From positions 310,001 through 374,000 of the forward strand of contig JAIXMO010000026.1 of the NCBI GenBank assembly GCA_025677825.1: DNA of 64,000 nucleotides, in the 5' to 3' direction. Shown in pieces: positions 38,251 to 49,134 of the stretch. How positions within the stretch are numbered: position 1 is the stretch's first letter; each line of letters opens with the position of its first letter. Position numbers and translations under genes: made by a program. Under the pieces are notes generated by a model. That model saw only the letters and a list, made by a program, of their open reading frames with translations, ran no database searches and was not told where the DNA came from. Source of the stretch: Helicostylum pulchrum (Eukaryota > Mucoromycota > Mucoromycetes > Mucorales > Mucoraceae).

Positions 38251-38580
38251 TTATAAAAAAGGTTAAAAAAAAAGGAAGCGCGTGGAAAAAAAAGAGAGAA
38301 GCGCGTGGTAAAAAAAAAAGAAACGCGAATAACTTTATATACCCGCAAAAAGAAGGGGCAGTCACTTGACGCATACTGGATTTCCCAGTAATTTTGGGAC
38401 TTAATTACAATATTGATTTCTCTTTTTACAATAATAAAAAAAAGGAACTGCTATGACTATCTAATTTTTCGCTAATAATAAATCATCTGACCTTTTATAA
38501 ACATATCAAAAAAAAATTTTTTTTTGATGTTGTCAAAATCTCTTTTTCCTTCTTTTTTACAATTTCTCTCTTGAGTTAAT
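38251..38580. promoter_or_regulatory. Intergenic region upstream of Timeless gene
   Basis: Contains repeated GAAGCGCGTGG / GAAGCGCGTGG-like motifs near 38275-38310 on the plus strand (two copies within 35 bp), just upstream of the Timeless start. They could be MluI-box-like (ACGCG) cell-cycle elements. This is suggestive only. Confidence 0.35.
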
Positions 38581-39622
38581 ATGGAGGATTCTATTGAAAA
38601 ATCTACCTCTGTAAGTGTTTTTAACAAGTTTAAATATAATATTCCACTCATTTATTTTCACAGATGAATACATTATCAACTAGCAATAATGATAATAAAA
38701 AAGTTATGGCCGTAAAGTCTTCAATTATTGGAATAGGATGGAAACCGCAATATCTTTCAAATTTGAAGAAACTCGTTCATGACGTTCATGTTATTGTCAC
38801 TCACACATATTCATTTATAAGATATATATTTATTCAAGAGCCTAATCTTAATTTGGAAGAATATGCAGTTCAAAGTTTTTATAAAGAAGTATTCTTATCA
38901 CTTTTGGATGCTAAAGTTCAAAGTATTGAAAGATTATCGAACAAAGTAAAGAAATGCAGAGATTTAATATACAAGTACAAGATATCATATCTTAAGGATC
39001 CATCATTTACCCTAATCAAAATAACTAACGCACAGCAAATAGCATCGTATGAAGCTACAAAAATACAGACTGCTTATAATAATGCGTTAATTCTACACTT
39101 TGGAAATAAGCTGAGAATGGTTATTGATAAACTAATTGTATTAAAACATCGCATCTCACAATTGATTACTGATCTGAAAAAGAAAGGTTACTCAAAAGAA
39201 GAAATCAAATCCAAGATTAAAAGTGACATTGTAGATCCTGCTACTATACTAAAACTTGCTATTTCATCAAGAAATACTGACTAAATCCCAAAAGAATTTC
39301 TAGATTAAAAGATCACTAATCATATTATGGAGATTTTTTCTACTTATCCGGAAAGTTACAAGTTTAAAAAAGAATTCTATTTATTATGATGCAGTAGTAA
39401 ATCCTGTAAAACACTTGGCTGCTTATTTTAAACTAGCAGAGATATGCGAGTCCAACGAATTCAAATCATTCCAATGCTTTCCTTTAAGAAAAACTTTTAT
39501 TCCATCGTATATGACTATTGATACTATGATATTGAACAATCATATATTGAAAGATTCCAGATCAGATTGGATTGGAAAAAAACCCCGTCTTCAATAATTT
39601 TCCTCCAAAGTTATCGCTTTGG
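38581..39622 (+). pseudogene. Fanzor-like (eukaryotic TnpB-related) N-terminal relic, copy C, internally deleted
   Basis: Exon 1 at 38581-38610 splices to 38664 (MEDSIEKSTS, MNTLSTSNN). A long frame to 39284 follows with a helical region containing KIQTAYNNALILHFGNKLRM and KLVLSSRN-like LAISSRNTD. Two stops (TAA near 39282 and 39328) and a frameshift follow. The frame then resumes in NPVKHLAAYFKLAEICE, FKSFQCFPLRKTFIPSY and MTIDTMILNNHILKD (39388-39597). These blocks match the N-terminal half of the large mucoralean Fanzor-like family as I remember it. The catalytic middle and zinc-binding end are missing: the remnant runs within a few bases into the same terminal hairpin that ends copies A and D. 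Family call by recognition only. Confidence 0.58.
39605..39622 (+). repeat. Terminal hairpin of Fanzor-like relic C
   Basis: CCAAAGTTATCGCTTTGG: intact 6-bp stem, with one loop base different from copies A and D. Preceded by CCT, as the others are preceded by CCA or CTA. Confidence 0.72.
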
Positions 39623-42600
39623 ATAATCAAGATACAGGTAAAACCTTAAAATGTCTTTAAGAGTCGCATTATTAATTAACTTTTTTCAAACTTCATTTTA
39701 TTAATATTTAAACTTTGCTCCATTAACTTTCCATTAATTTTCAAATTTTGTTCCATTAACTTTCAACTTTTATCCCATTAACTTTCAACTTTTATCCCAA
39801 AAATAGTGGGAAACCCTGTAGAAAGATACGCGCACCAGTTTTTCGCACCTCATTTACGCAGTGAAATATTTTTTTTAGAAAGCCGAATTCGTGGACCAAA
39901 ACGAAGGGATGTATTATAAAAATGTCTTAAAAAAAAGACAAATAGTTACAGCACAAACTAAACACCGATCGTAAAAAAAATGGCAGAGGTTTCCCCCACC
40001 TTTTTTTATATAAAAATCAGAGGTAGAGTTTCCCCACTCAAAAAAATGAAATAAAAAAAAATATCACACTATAAATTACAACTGATTGGTTCGGAAAGCC
40101 ATGATAGCTGTCTGGTGCGAAAGAAAACTGCAGCTGCAGTCTTAGTTGTGCCGTTTTTACAGACACTCCCTTTTTTTTCTTTTTCACTAAGAAAAAAACG
40201 GTCAAAATACATAAACTACAGACACTAAGAAAAAAAAGGTCTAAATATATAAACTATAAAAAAATTGCAGCTCTTGACACTCCTTTTCTTTCTCTTATCC
40301 TTGCAAACACTTCCTAAACGATAAAACATATTGCATTTAGCTTTTGTTGTTTTCAAAACGAGTGAACTAATTAGCTTGCCCTCTAGCACCAAAAAATACA
40401 GCCAAAAGAAGAAGAAACACAGCTTGAACTCGCCGTCTTTAAAAACTTCCAAATCCTTGAAACAGTTTATATAACTCACTATTAATTTTTGCCATTGCCT
40501 AATTAGTAAGATGGAGGTACTGGGGTAGAAAAAAAAGCGAAATACAGCTTGATATTTACCTAGATTGTGAGTAATCCCCGGAGTATTATTGATCGATTGA
40601 TAGGATAAAGATCGGTATTGACATGAGGCTAATAAATCCCAAGTTCCACTCATTTCTGTTAAAATTACCGACGTACACCCTATTATTACTCTTCTGTATA
40701 TACAAAAAAAAAAAAAAGAAAAAAAAAGTTTCACTAGTAAAATCAATATGAGCGATAACAGTGATATTCACAACATTAAAAGTAGCTTCTTCTTGAAAGT
40801 TTAGTAGTGAGTGGTCAATGGCTTGAAGAAGTAGAACTAAGGATACAACGATAGAAGGACGGCGGTTAAGGAAGAGCGAATACTACGATGATCTAGATCT
40901 TGTGGGGATTTCTGGATGTAGGCCTTTAAAGTTACAAACTTATTAGATCTTTGCAAAATAGTACAACGAAAGGAATAACGAGAGTTATCTCTAGCCGTGG
41001 AATAGCATGTTTAAGTAGGGTTTGCAATGAGGATAACTGGAAGTGAACATTCCAGCAGCAATGAGATCGCTTTTACACATTTAGGCAACCCAATTCATAC
41101 GTCTCAAGTCATACTATTCAGAGGATAGAAGAAGTGGATCGCTGCAGCCGCACATGATGCTTTCCTCCGTGGTCGACATGTCACCATAAAGTAGTCCGCC
41201 CGATAGACACATTATAAAAAACTTGTGCTTTTAAGAGACACCAAGTAAAAGAAGGTTTTTTTAGTACCCAAAGTTACCAGTATTACCGCGAACATTAGAA
41301 TGAAAGGAATAATCACCACGGTACGAAAGTATACTGTACTAGGAAGAAGCATCTTAAAAAATCTATTAATAAGTATTAGTTTAGTAAACTAGAAAGCTTT
41401 TTTTGCTCAATGTACTCAGGGTTTGGTTGCTTTTTTTTTCACTACAGAAAAAAAAACCTCTTCAGATGCTTAATTTTTCAAATGAACAACATTAAAGCTA
41501 ATCAAAGTGAAATAGCAAGAAGTGAAGGCCAAAACAAGGTTTACTTGAGTGTTTTTAGATAGTGTTTATGTACACCTACTCTTGTACCTGACAGGCTGTA
41601 GCTGCATAAATCCCCTCTGTGCCAAAAGAAGTAAGTGTGTAGCACAACAATAAGCTATTACAATACCCGCCACCAAACTGAATGTCTAGTTTCAAAATAT
41701 CGTCTTGAGCAATATTTGGCAGTGTCGACCAGTTGACTTTCAGAGAAAACAGCAATGTGTATTGTATATGTTTTAGAGACTAGAAGACATGTGGCGAAAA
41801 AAGGTTAATTGACACTGTTAAAAAAGAAAAAGAAAAAAAAAACATTTTCGTGCCTGCAAAAAAATGTCCTGTCTGGATTTTTTATAATTTTTAAACATAG
41901 TTACCGCACCGACAATTCGGTATCATAACAAGTTTGATCCGTATCTCCGCAGAAATCGACATATGCTATGCTATCGAATTGCTGTTGCTGCCTGTCAATG
42001 GTATTACTGTTGCTAAAGAAGTTTGTGGAGCTTTTTTTACTTATGTTGTATTTTTTTTGCATATTTTTAAAGAACCCCATGCAAGAATGTCGTCTATTAT
42101 CATTAATCACAAAGGTAAAATAGTCATACAAAAATGTCGACATAGTATTTTTGATTAATTGTGTTATTATTTACATCGTAGTCTCATCACGCTATAAGTT
42201 CCTAAAACCTAACTCTGGTTTCGTCCCTAAACGCAAGTACATAGTTTCCGTTACGAAGAATAGGCATACTAAACCGCGGCATCAGTAAAAACCTCTTTGA
42301 AAAAACCTTTCATGAGTGAAAAAAAAAATAGTGCAAAATTAGCATCAGCTTGAAAATATAACCACGCCAGTTGGCATCAAAAACCGTAAAAATATTAATA
42401 GCACAACTCAGAGATCCAAGTAGAGCAAAAAAAAAAACCAAGCGGAGTACGCGAAGAGTTTCAACATACCTTTAAAAATATGTACCCTAAGATTGATTTA
42501 TCACAAATAATGAAAGATATTTTGCATGGGTTGTGGTTTCTTTACGCGATACAAGAAACATTTCTTTTTTCATTCCAGCTGCCATCTTGATTATCAGAGC

Positions 42601-43076
42601 ACTGTATTTCGATAAAATAAATAAAATATCAAAATTATTCTTTTTACGTATTTATGAAACTGATACTTCCTTTTTTTCTCGCTTGACTAATCGTTACGGA
42701 GATATTAACATTAAGTATGAAGTATACCAATTAATTATGAGAAAAAAAATTAAAGATGAAAGAAAGAAGGAGTTAGAAATGGAACGGGAGGAGGGGCGCA
42801 TCAGGTATTACTTTATACGAGCGAAAGGGCATTACTTGGTTCTGCAACAGAGTATTGATCCTGGTATAAAATAAAACTTCCCACAAACAAAGTATCCTAT
42901 ATAACCGGGATATACATTCTTTACATACATGTATTTGTATAAAAAAAGGCGGCTTAAGGGTACATATACTTTATTTATTTTAAAGGGAAGAGAGGGAACG
43001 GATATTAGTGAGAAAAAAAAGTAATTAATAGGAATTTTTTGTTATTGTAATAGAAGTGTATAAAAATTAGGTCGTA
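39623..43076. other. 3.4-kb gene-poor region with decayed sequence
   Basis: No supported gene. It includes the 22-bp tandem repeat listed separately, then CCCACTATT/GGGAAACCCTGT-type sequence, which also occurs near 9830. A less AT-rich stretch at 40740-41240 has broken frames on the plus strand (for example SNEIAFTHLGNPIHTSQVILFRG then AAAHDAFLRGRHVTI), which look like an old gene or element but match nothing I know. An open frame at 42533-42874 (113 aa, basic) has no features that support it. 42266-42294 shares CATCAGTAAAAACC and flanks with 45566-45597. Confidence 0.4.
39715..39798. repeat. 22-bp tandem repeat, about four units
   Basis: Units of the form CCATTAACTTTCAACTTTTATC; the first two units are more diverged than the last two. 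It lies about 90 bp after the end of Fanzor-like relic C. Confidence 0.8.
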
Positions 43077-45045
43077 TTAAATTTTAAGAAAGTATTCATG
43101 AATTTCTTCAAGTGATTTACCGGCAGTCTATAACAAAAATAATTATTAGTTCAAAAATTACTTATATAACAGAAAAAGCTGTCAAAAAACTTACTTCTGG
43201 CATTAAACGGATCAACATTAACCATAGAACAATGGAAAGACCAGCGTAGAACCAAAAAGTACCAGCAGTAGTAACTGCATCGGTCAATGATAAGAAAGAA
43301 GTCGAAATAGCCAAATTACAAATCCAATTGACAGCTGTAGCCACACCATTTGCCTTACCACGAATTGACATGGGGAACATTTCTGCTTGAGCTAACCAAG
43401 GAATATATCCAAGACCAAGTGCATAACTAGCAACATAGATAACCAAGAAAGTTAACAAGACGCCAGTAATTGCCTTATCTTGAGATTGAGCAGGACAACC
43501 TGTAGCACTCTGAAACAAATCTTCCAAATTTCCCTTTTGAGGAATACAAATATTTTGAGAAGCAGACCATCCACAATCATAATCCAAAACACAACGAGCA
43601 CAGTTATCAGAGTAAGCACCACAGAAATCTTGTTTAGTAACAAATCCTTGTTGAGCAGCAAAAGTAGCACCTAACGCAATTAAACCTGCAATCATACCAA
43701 GCATAGTAAACAAAAGCATCTTTCTACGACCTACTTTATCAATAACTGTAATTGCAATTGCAGTAAAAACCATATTGGTAGCAGCTACAATAATAGCAAC
43801 ACTAGTAGCACCTTCATTACTTCTAAATCCTGCCATTTGTAAAATAGTTGCTGCATAATACATGGCAGCATTAAAACCAGAAAGTTGTTGAGCTGCTTGT
43901 AAAATACATGCTATAAATATATATTAAAAAGTCAGTTCTATATATAACGGTTGTCACACAATATAAATTACAAAATAAAAATTACACACATACCGATGAT
44001 TAAAGGCATAAAATTATCTCTATGTAAAAAGTCCTTGAAAGAGCCAGATCTACAAACATGAATATCATCATCGATCATCTTGACTTCTCTATCAATAAAT
44101 GTATCAGTTACAGAATTGCCATAGACTTTACGAATGGCTCTTTTAGCTTCATCGATCTTTCCAATAGCAATAAGTCGTCTAGGCGATTCGGGAAGGAAAG
44201 GCATAATGACAAATTGAAATAATGCAGGAATACCAGCTACTCCAAACATATATCTCCAACCTTCAGGTACAGTAGCAAAGGCAATGTTCATCACATAGGC
44301 CATCACTTGACCAAACGTGATCACCAAAGTATTTAATGTGGTTAATCTACCACGAATATGTTTAGGTGATAACTCACTAACATAGACTGGTACAATCATG
44401 GACGCAATACCGACTGCTAAACCAACTACTACTCTACCGAATAAAAGTACGCCATAATTAGGTGCCAAAGCAAGAATAAGTGCACCTGCAATAAAAATTA
44501 CAGAAGAAACAATTACAAGGATCTATGATAAATAAGATTAAGTTTTTTTTTTAAAAAAAAATATGTAACAGTAGTACAAACCTTTCTTCCAAACCTATCA
44601 CTTAACTACAAAAAATATAAATTAGTTGGTACGAGAGAAAAAAAAAGTTTAAAGACTTACAACACCAGCACCAAAACCACCAAAGATAGCACCAAAAGTT
44701 GTTCCACCTACAACAAGTTCTTTCATAGTATTTGTCATTTCAAATTCATCATGTAAAAGTGTCATTGCACCAGAAATAACTATGTACATATTTAAAAAAA
44801 AGCTTAAAATTATATACTATATGTATACATATATTCATATGCGTTTTACCACCGGTATCATAACCAAACAAAAAACCACCGACACAAACACAAATAACAA
44901 GCAAGTAGACAAAAGGGGAAGCCTTTCCTGTCATTTCGGATTCATCCGAGATCTCTTCATGAGGTTCATAAATTTCTTCGTGAGGATCTAATACAACCTC
45001 TTTTGTTGTTTCGCTGGGACCCTTTTTTAAATTACGTAAACTCAT
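43077..45045 (-). CDS. Myo-inositol/sugar proton symporter (MFS, HMIT-like), 544 aa
   Basis: Six exons on the minus strand: 45045-44850, 44779-44661, 44605-44582 (24 nt), 44522-43994, 43910-43195 and 43127-43077. Sugar-transporter signatures: GGFLFGYDTGVISGAM in TM1, LSDRFGRK (exactly the 24-nt exon), LFGRVVVGLAVGIASMIVPVY, PESPRRL, QQLSGFNAAMYYAATI, DKVGRRKML and PMSIRGKANG. Twelve membrane segments fit. The loop between TM9 and TM10 holds DFCGAYSDNCARCVLDYDCGWSASQNIC, a six-cysteine PSI-like insert also found in animal H+/myo-inositol transporters, which is why I favour inositol. An acidic N-terminal tail (DPHEEIYEPHEEISDESE) may carry turnover signals. Plasma-membrane uptake of inositol or a hexose. 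Confidence 0.9.
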
Positions 45046-46461
45046 TCTATATAATTATTTTTTTTAGAAAATATGTCAATTGCTTTTTGTTTGGACATAA
45101 ACTTACTATTTATGTAAATATAAAAAATATTTCAAGAAACAAAAAAAGAAAGCCAGTTTTTTATTTGGGAAGAGGGGGTCGAGTTTTTCGTTGGAATAAA
45201 ATTCGTTGTTTCAAACTTGACACGTGATGTCTTTTACAACAATACCCTTTCGCCTTTTTCTCGGTGCACAAGAGTCCAAGCCTGGACTGAGTTGAGGACC
45301 AGACTCGCTGGGAGCACTTGTAGTTTTTAGAATAAAATACCGTATTTTCGCTACCTTTCAAAAAAAAAAAAAAAAAAATAGTTTTAACAAAGACAAATGA
45401 GAAGAGAGATTTTTTTTTACCTGCTATAGTGCAAACAAATGTTTAAAGTAGTTAGCCAAGTCGTTCAGAAATAATATATCAATGAATACATATGATTACT
45501 TATCTCTATAATATATGCATAAGAGCAGACGGTATTTTTGGGCAGGTAAACCATCAGTATTTACATATACTAAACGCTGGCATCAGTAAAAACCCCTCTC
45601 CGTTCGTTTTTTTTTAAAAAAAAACTTTCTTATTCTAGAGGTGAAAAGATAACCGAACAGTAAAGTAACGAATCAAAAATAACGTAACGTCAGCCACATA
45701 ACAAAGACATTTACCAACAAGAGAGGACGTTACATGCTACTAATTTTATACTTACTCACTTTTATAGTAGATGTTTACAGAGAAACGATAGGGTGGTATT
45801 GGTTCTTAGCGGTCCAGTCATCATTAGACCGCCATTTTTTTTTTCTTTTTTCTTTTCGGGTAATAACGAACTCACGGATTGTTCTTTGGGATAGAAGATA
45901 AGCATTTTATATTTAGACCCAGATTATGTAAAAATTATCAGCAATAATATTTATATAATGTACTAGCTTGAAAAAAAAAGACCACTTGCTGTCAAAAAAA
46001 AAGAAAGAAGGAAGTCTCGCCCCTTGTTTTACAAAATAGGTATACACCTAATTGTTTCAATAAAATTTATGTTGATATTTCTAAAATAAATGAATATACT
46101 GATGTAAGCTTTCCGATTCACTGATCACACAGATAATAAGGAAACCATATGTATTTTTTTAATTGAAGCGGGACTTTTATTAGCTTCATCAAGTATTGGT
46201 ATATCTTTTTTAAGAATTTTCTATCGTGTATCAATACTTCTACAGAAAAATCGGCACCTTTTTATTTTAAACATGGATAGAAATTTAAAACTTTTTGCTT
46301 GATGTTTTTTAGATAACTTTTAATCAGTACATGATTGTATTAAAAAAAAAACCAGTGCATATTTACAATCAAAATAAAAACTGTAGCTACTAAACTCTAA
46401 TTTATGCGTATAAATAAAAAGATTGTTAAACATAGAATCATACTAAAATATTTTGGGCCAT
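45046..46461. other. Intergenic region
   Basis: No gene. Contains a perfect short hairpin AGTCCAAGCCTGGACT near 45272 and two short dispersed repeats (45473-45498 resembling 21597-21622; 45566-45597 resembling 42266-42294). Confidence 0.4.
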
Positions 46462-46719
46462 CTAGTTATCATCTCTAATTTCCTCTTCCCATTCAGAAGG
46501 AACAATAAACGCGTAATGAAATAAATCAAAGTTTTCTATTTCCAATTCCTTTTTTTTTATAGTATTCCACGTTTCCTTGTCCTTTTGAAACAAGTTGTAT
46601 AATCCATCGCGAAAATTGTCAACTGCTATGTTATCTTTGTCCTCTTCTCGGAACCGACCAAAACTTTTAACATCTGTTCTTTGCTTATTGTAGGAGATAG
46701 AAGAACAAAATCTATACAT
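46462..46719 (-). pseudogene. Truncated HSPA12/Hsp70-like fragment, 85 aa
   Basis: The frame begins MYRFCSSISYNKQRTDVKSFG and ends FDLFHYAFIVPSEWEEEIRDDN. The blocks DGLYNLFQKD and FIVPSEWEEEIR recall the large mucoralean family of HSPA12-like Hsp70-ATPase proteins, in which a phosphate-1 GxDFGTT region precedes and more than 300 residues follow. Here both the N-terminal nucleotide-binding motif and everything after the VPxEWEEEIR block are missing. A short upstream exon (ATG at about 46777) does not join in frame. Best read as a gene fragment. The family assignment is from partial similarity only. Confidence 0.45.
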
Positions 46720-46892
46720 TGATGAATATGTATACGCGACTTTGATTTAAATTTATTATTTACTTACTCTGTTGCGCCATTGACGTCAAACGTTAAATTC
46801 CTGTTTGAATTAAAAACAGCGTACGCCCTTATCTCTTTTTTCACAAACAAAAAACCACTTACATTTAAAGTCACTCAACTTATTTACTTATA
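46720..46892. promoter_or_regulatory. Upstream region with CRE-like site
   Basis: A perfect palindromic TGACGTCA (cAMP-response/ATF-CREB type) lies at 46781-46788, 105 bp before the ATG of the PD-(D/E)XK-like gene. Chance occurrence cannot be excluded. Confidence 0.4.
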
Positions 46893-49134
46893 ATGACTGA
46901 ACCTGAGAATTCCACTAAGCAGAGTATATCAAGTAAGCCTAGTGAACCTACTAGACCAAAAAAAACGCATTGCACCCAAAGCTTGTAATACTTCCACAAA
47001 ACCAGTGGTGTCTGATTTAGACTGGGCTCTAGAAAATGCACACATTCTCAGTATCGAAATGTTTGTTAATGCTTTTGGTTACGAAGATATGCGAGTGGCT
47101 AATAACAGATATCACGACATACTTAACTCCAAAACCTTCAAGAAATGTGGTCTGGTTCATCAACTCCTTTCTGATTTCCGAATATACAAAGGAAGTGCAA
47201 AAGAAAAAAAATTCTGGAATGGTATCAAACTTCGAAGTAAAAAGTCAGAAGTTCAACAAGAGCTAGAATTAGATGGTCTTGAAAACTCAATGTATTTTGG
47301 GTTGAAGGCTGGCTCCTCGTTACGAAGAAGTTCCTCGCCTGAAGATCAGTTGTAAGCGTTTTTTTATTTATTTTATCAGTTGTGATAGATTGACATTATT
47401 TCTTTTACAGACCTTTCAAGCACCTGAAGACAAGTCATCAAGAGGTAATATATTGGAAATGGTGAGATTGTCTGATATATTAATAATGAAATTATTCTTG
47501 AAAACTTTGTTAGGTTGACGAAGAAAGCAACAATCCCCATCAACAAGAACCGGATGATAATGAAGAAACTGACAGCGATGACCCAAAATCAGATTTATCC
47601 ATATCGCATCATGATCAGAGGAAAGGGAGATATGATTTAGTTGAAGAAGGGGATGTCTCAGAGGATGATGACACTTTTAGTGTTGAACATGAAGATCCAT
47701 GGATTGTAGATTCATTAAACGTTTCAGAAGAATGTAGATTGTATACGGACTATTGCTTCTCAAAATTAGAACCAAAGGAATTGGATGATGTTGGAATGCT
47801 GTGAGTAATTTTCAAACAAAGCGCAATAATAAATTATAAATTAATATTGATCACCAATAATTTAGTGCTCTGAACTACATTTATTTATTTACAGAACCTC
47901 TCACAACATCGGTATCGCGACATTTTGGTCGCATTGAACTTCATCCGCAAATCACCAAGAGCCTCGATCTGTTTTACAATCTTCCTCATCCAAGTCCAGA
48001 GGTATATAGATGGTGTACGACTATTGCCTCTGTAAGTGAATTAAACCTGATATATTACGCATAAATAATATTTTTGTTTTTGCTAACATAAGTTTTTAAT
48101 ATATCTGAATAGTCCTCTTTCACTGACTGGCGAGATGTTCAAGCCACCACTATCGAATTTTTAAACCAAGGATTAAAATCCAAGAATGAAGTAGACCTCA
48201 TTATGCAAATGTCCTGCACAGAATGTAAGTAAAAAAAAAAAAGTCTTTGTATATTAACAAGCTGGTTCGTGAAGCAGTTAACATACATCCTGACAAATCA
48301 ATATTAATATCTCCATTTTTTAGTCTTCCTGTCTTGAAAATTAGTGGCTATACAGAAGGTCGCGGTGAAGACTCTTTTGTACATGATGTACTTGCACCAC
48401 TTCTAGATACAATCTTTATGGTAGATATTAACATTAAGCACGTTTGGTATGCCAAATACAGAATAACATAAATATACTTTTACATATTTAATCTAATCTC
48501 TTCATCTTTTTTAAAAGGGCTAATGTTGGGCTTTCAAGCTCTCACAAAGATAACAAACCGGATTTCGGTATTTACGCCAATGGTTTATCCCGTCGGTTTG
48601 TTGTTTTGATAGCAGAGTTCAAGCCTATTGATGGTCATCAAACACTTGAAAGTGACAAGGCCAAAATTGGTAAAGAGATGAAGAAAATGCTGAATGAACT
48701 TTTAGGAATAGGAATCAAAAATCCTTTGGTATGCGGCATATTGGTCATGAACGATCATTTAGATATGTTCAAGATGCATCTTTCTGAACCCAAGTTATAT
48801 ATAATGACACAATTATCATCCACACCTGTTACAAAAACGGCAGATAATATTATTCTAATTCCAACAATTACCACAAGACTTGTACAACTTAGGGTAAGGT
48901 CAACATGAGGGTAGAATTATGGGTTGCCAATAAAATACTAATCATTTCTATTCGATATGGGCACAGGGTTTGGCTGTTGAAACAATCAAGAAGGTTCAAA
49001 CGCATAGCAAATATATCAGAGATGGCAAGGCCATGGTAAAATGTGCAGTACCCACAAACTGGATCAGCACATTATACTATAAACTTCAAAGAACTAATGC
49101 AAAAAACGAAAAGGATGACAATGAAGATACTTAA
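46893..49134 (+). CDS. PD-(D/E)XK-like motif protein of unknown function, possibly frameshifted
   Basis: Eight exons: 46893-47351, 47411-47444, 47514-47800, 47866-48031, 48113-48224, 48278-48446, 48518-48893 and 48967-49134. All junctions keep frame from about 46942 on. From the ATG at 46893 (MTEPENSTKQSIS) the frame is lost unless one A is removed from the eight-A run at 46959-46966. That is a sequencing slip or a real lesion. The N-terminal part (to about residue 155) contains LSIEMFVNAFGYEDMR; an acidic linker follows. The C-terminal domain has EDSFVHDVLAPLLDTIF, then NKPDFGIYANGL...VVLIAEFKP. This E-x(n)-P-D-x(n)-E-x-K pattern, with a hydrophobic strand before ExK, fits the PD-(D/E)XK nuclease fold. 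No transposon ends were seen. Function unknown; the nuclease-fold assignment is inference. Confidence 0.65.

Noticed and set aside
40225..40746. 173-aa minus-strand open frame
   Set aside because: Phe-rich, no recognisable motif, crosses several homopolymers; no support as a gene.
42533..42874. 113-aa open frame ending SIDPGIK
   Set aside because: The DPG could recall RuvC-I, but there is no fitting context on either side and no paralogue in the window.
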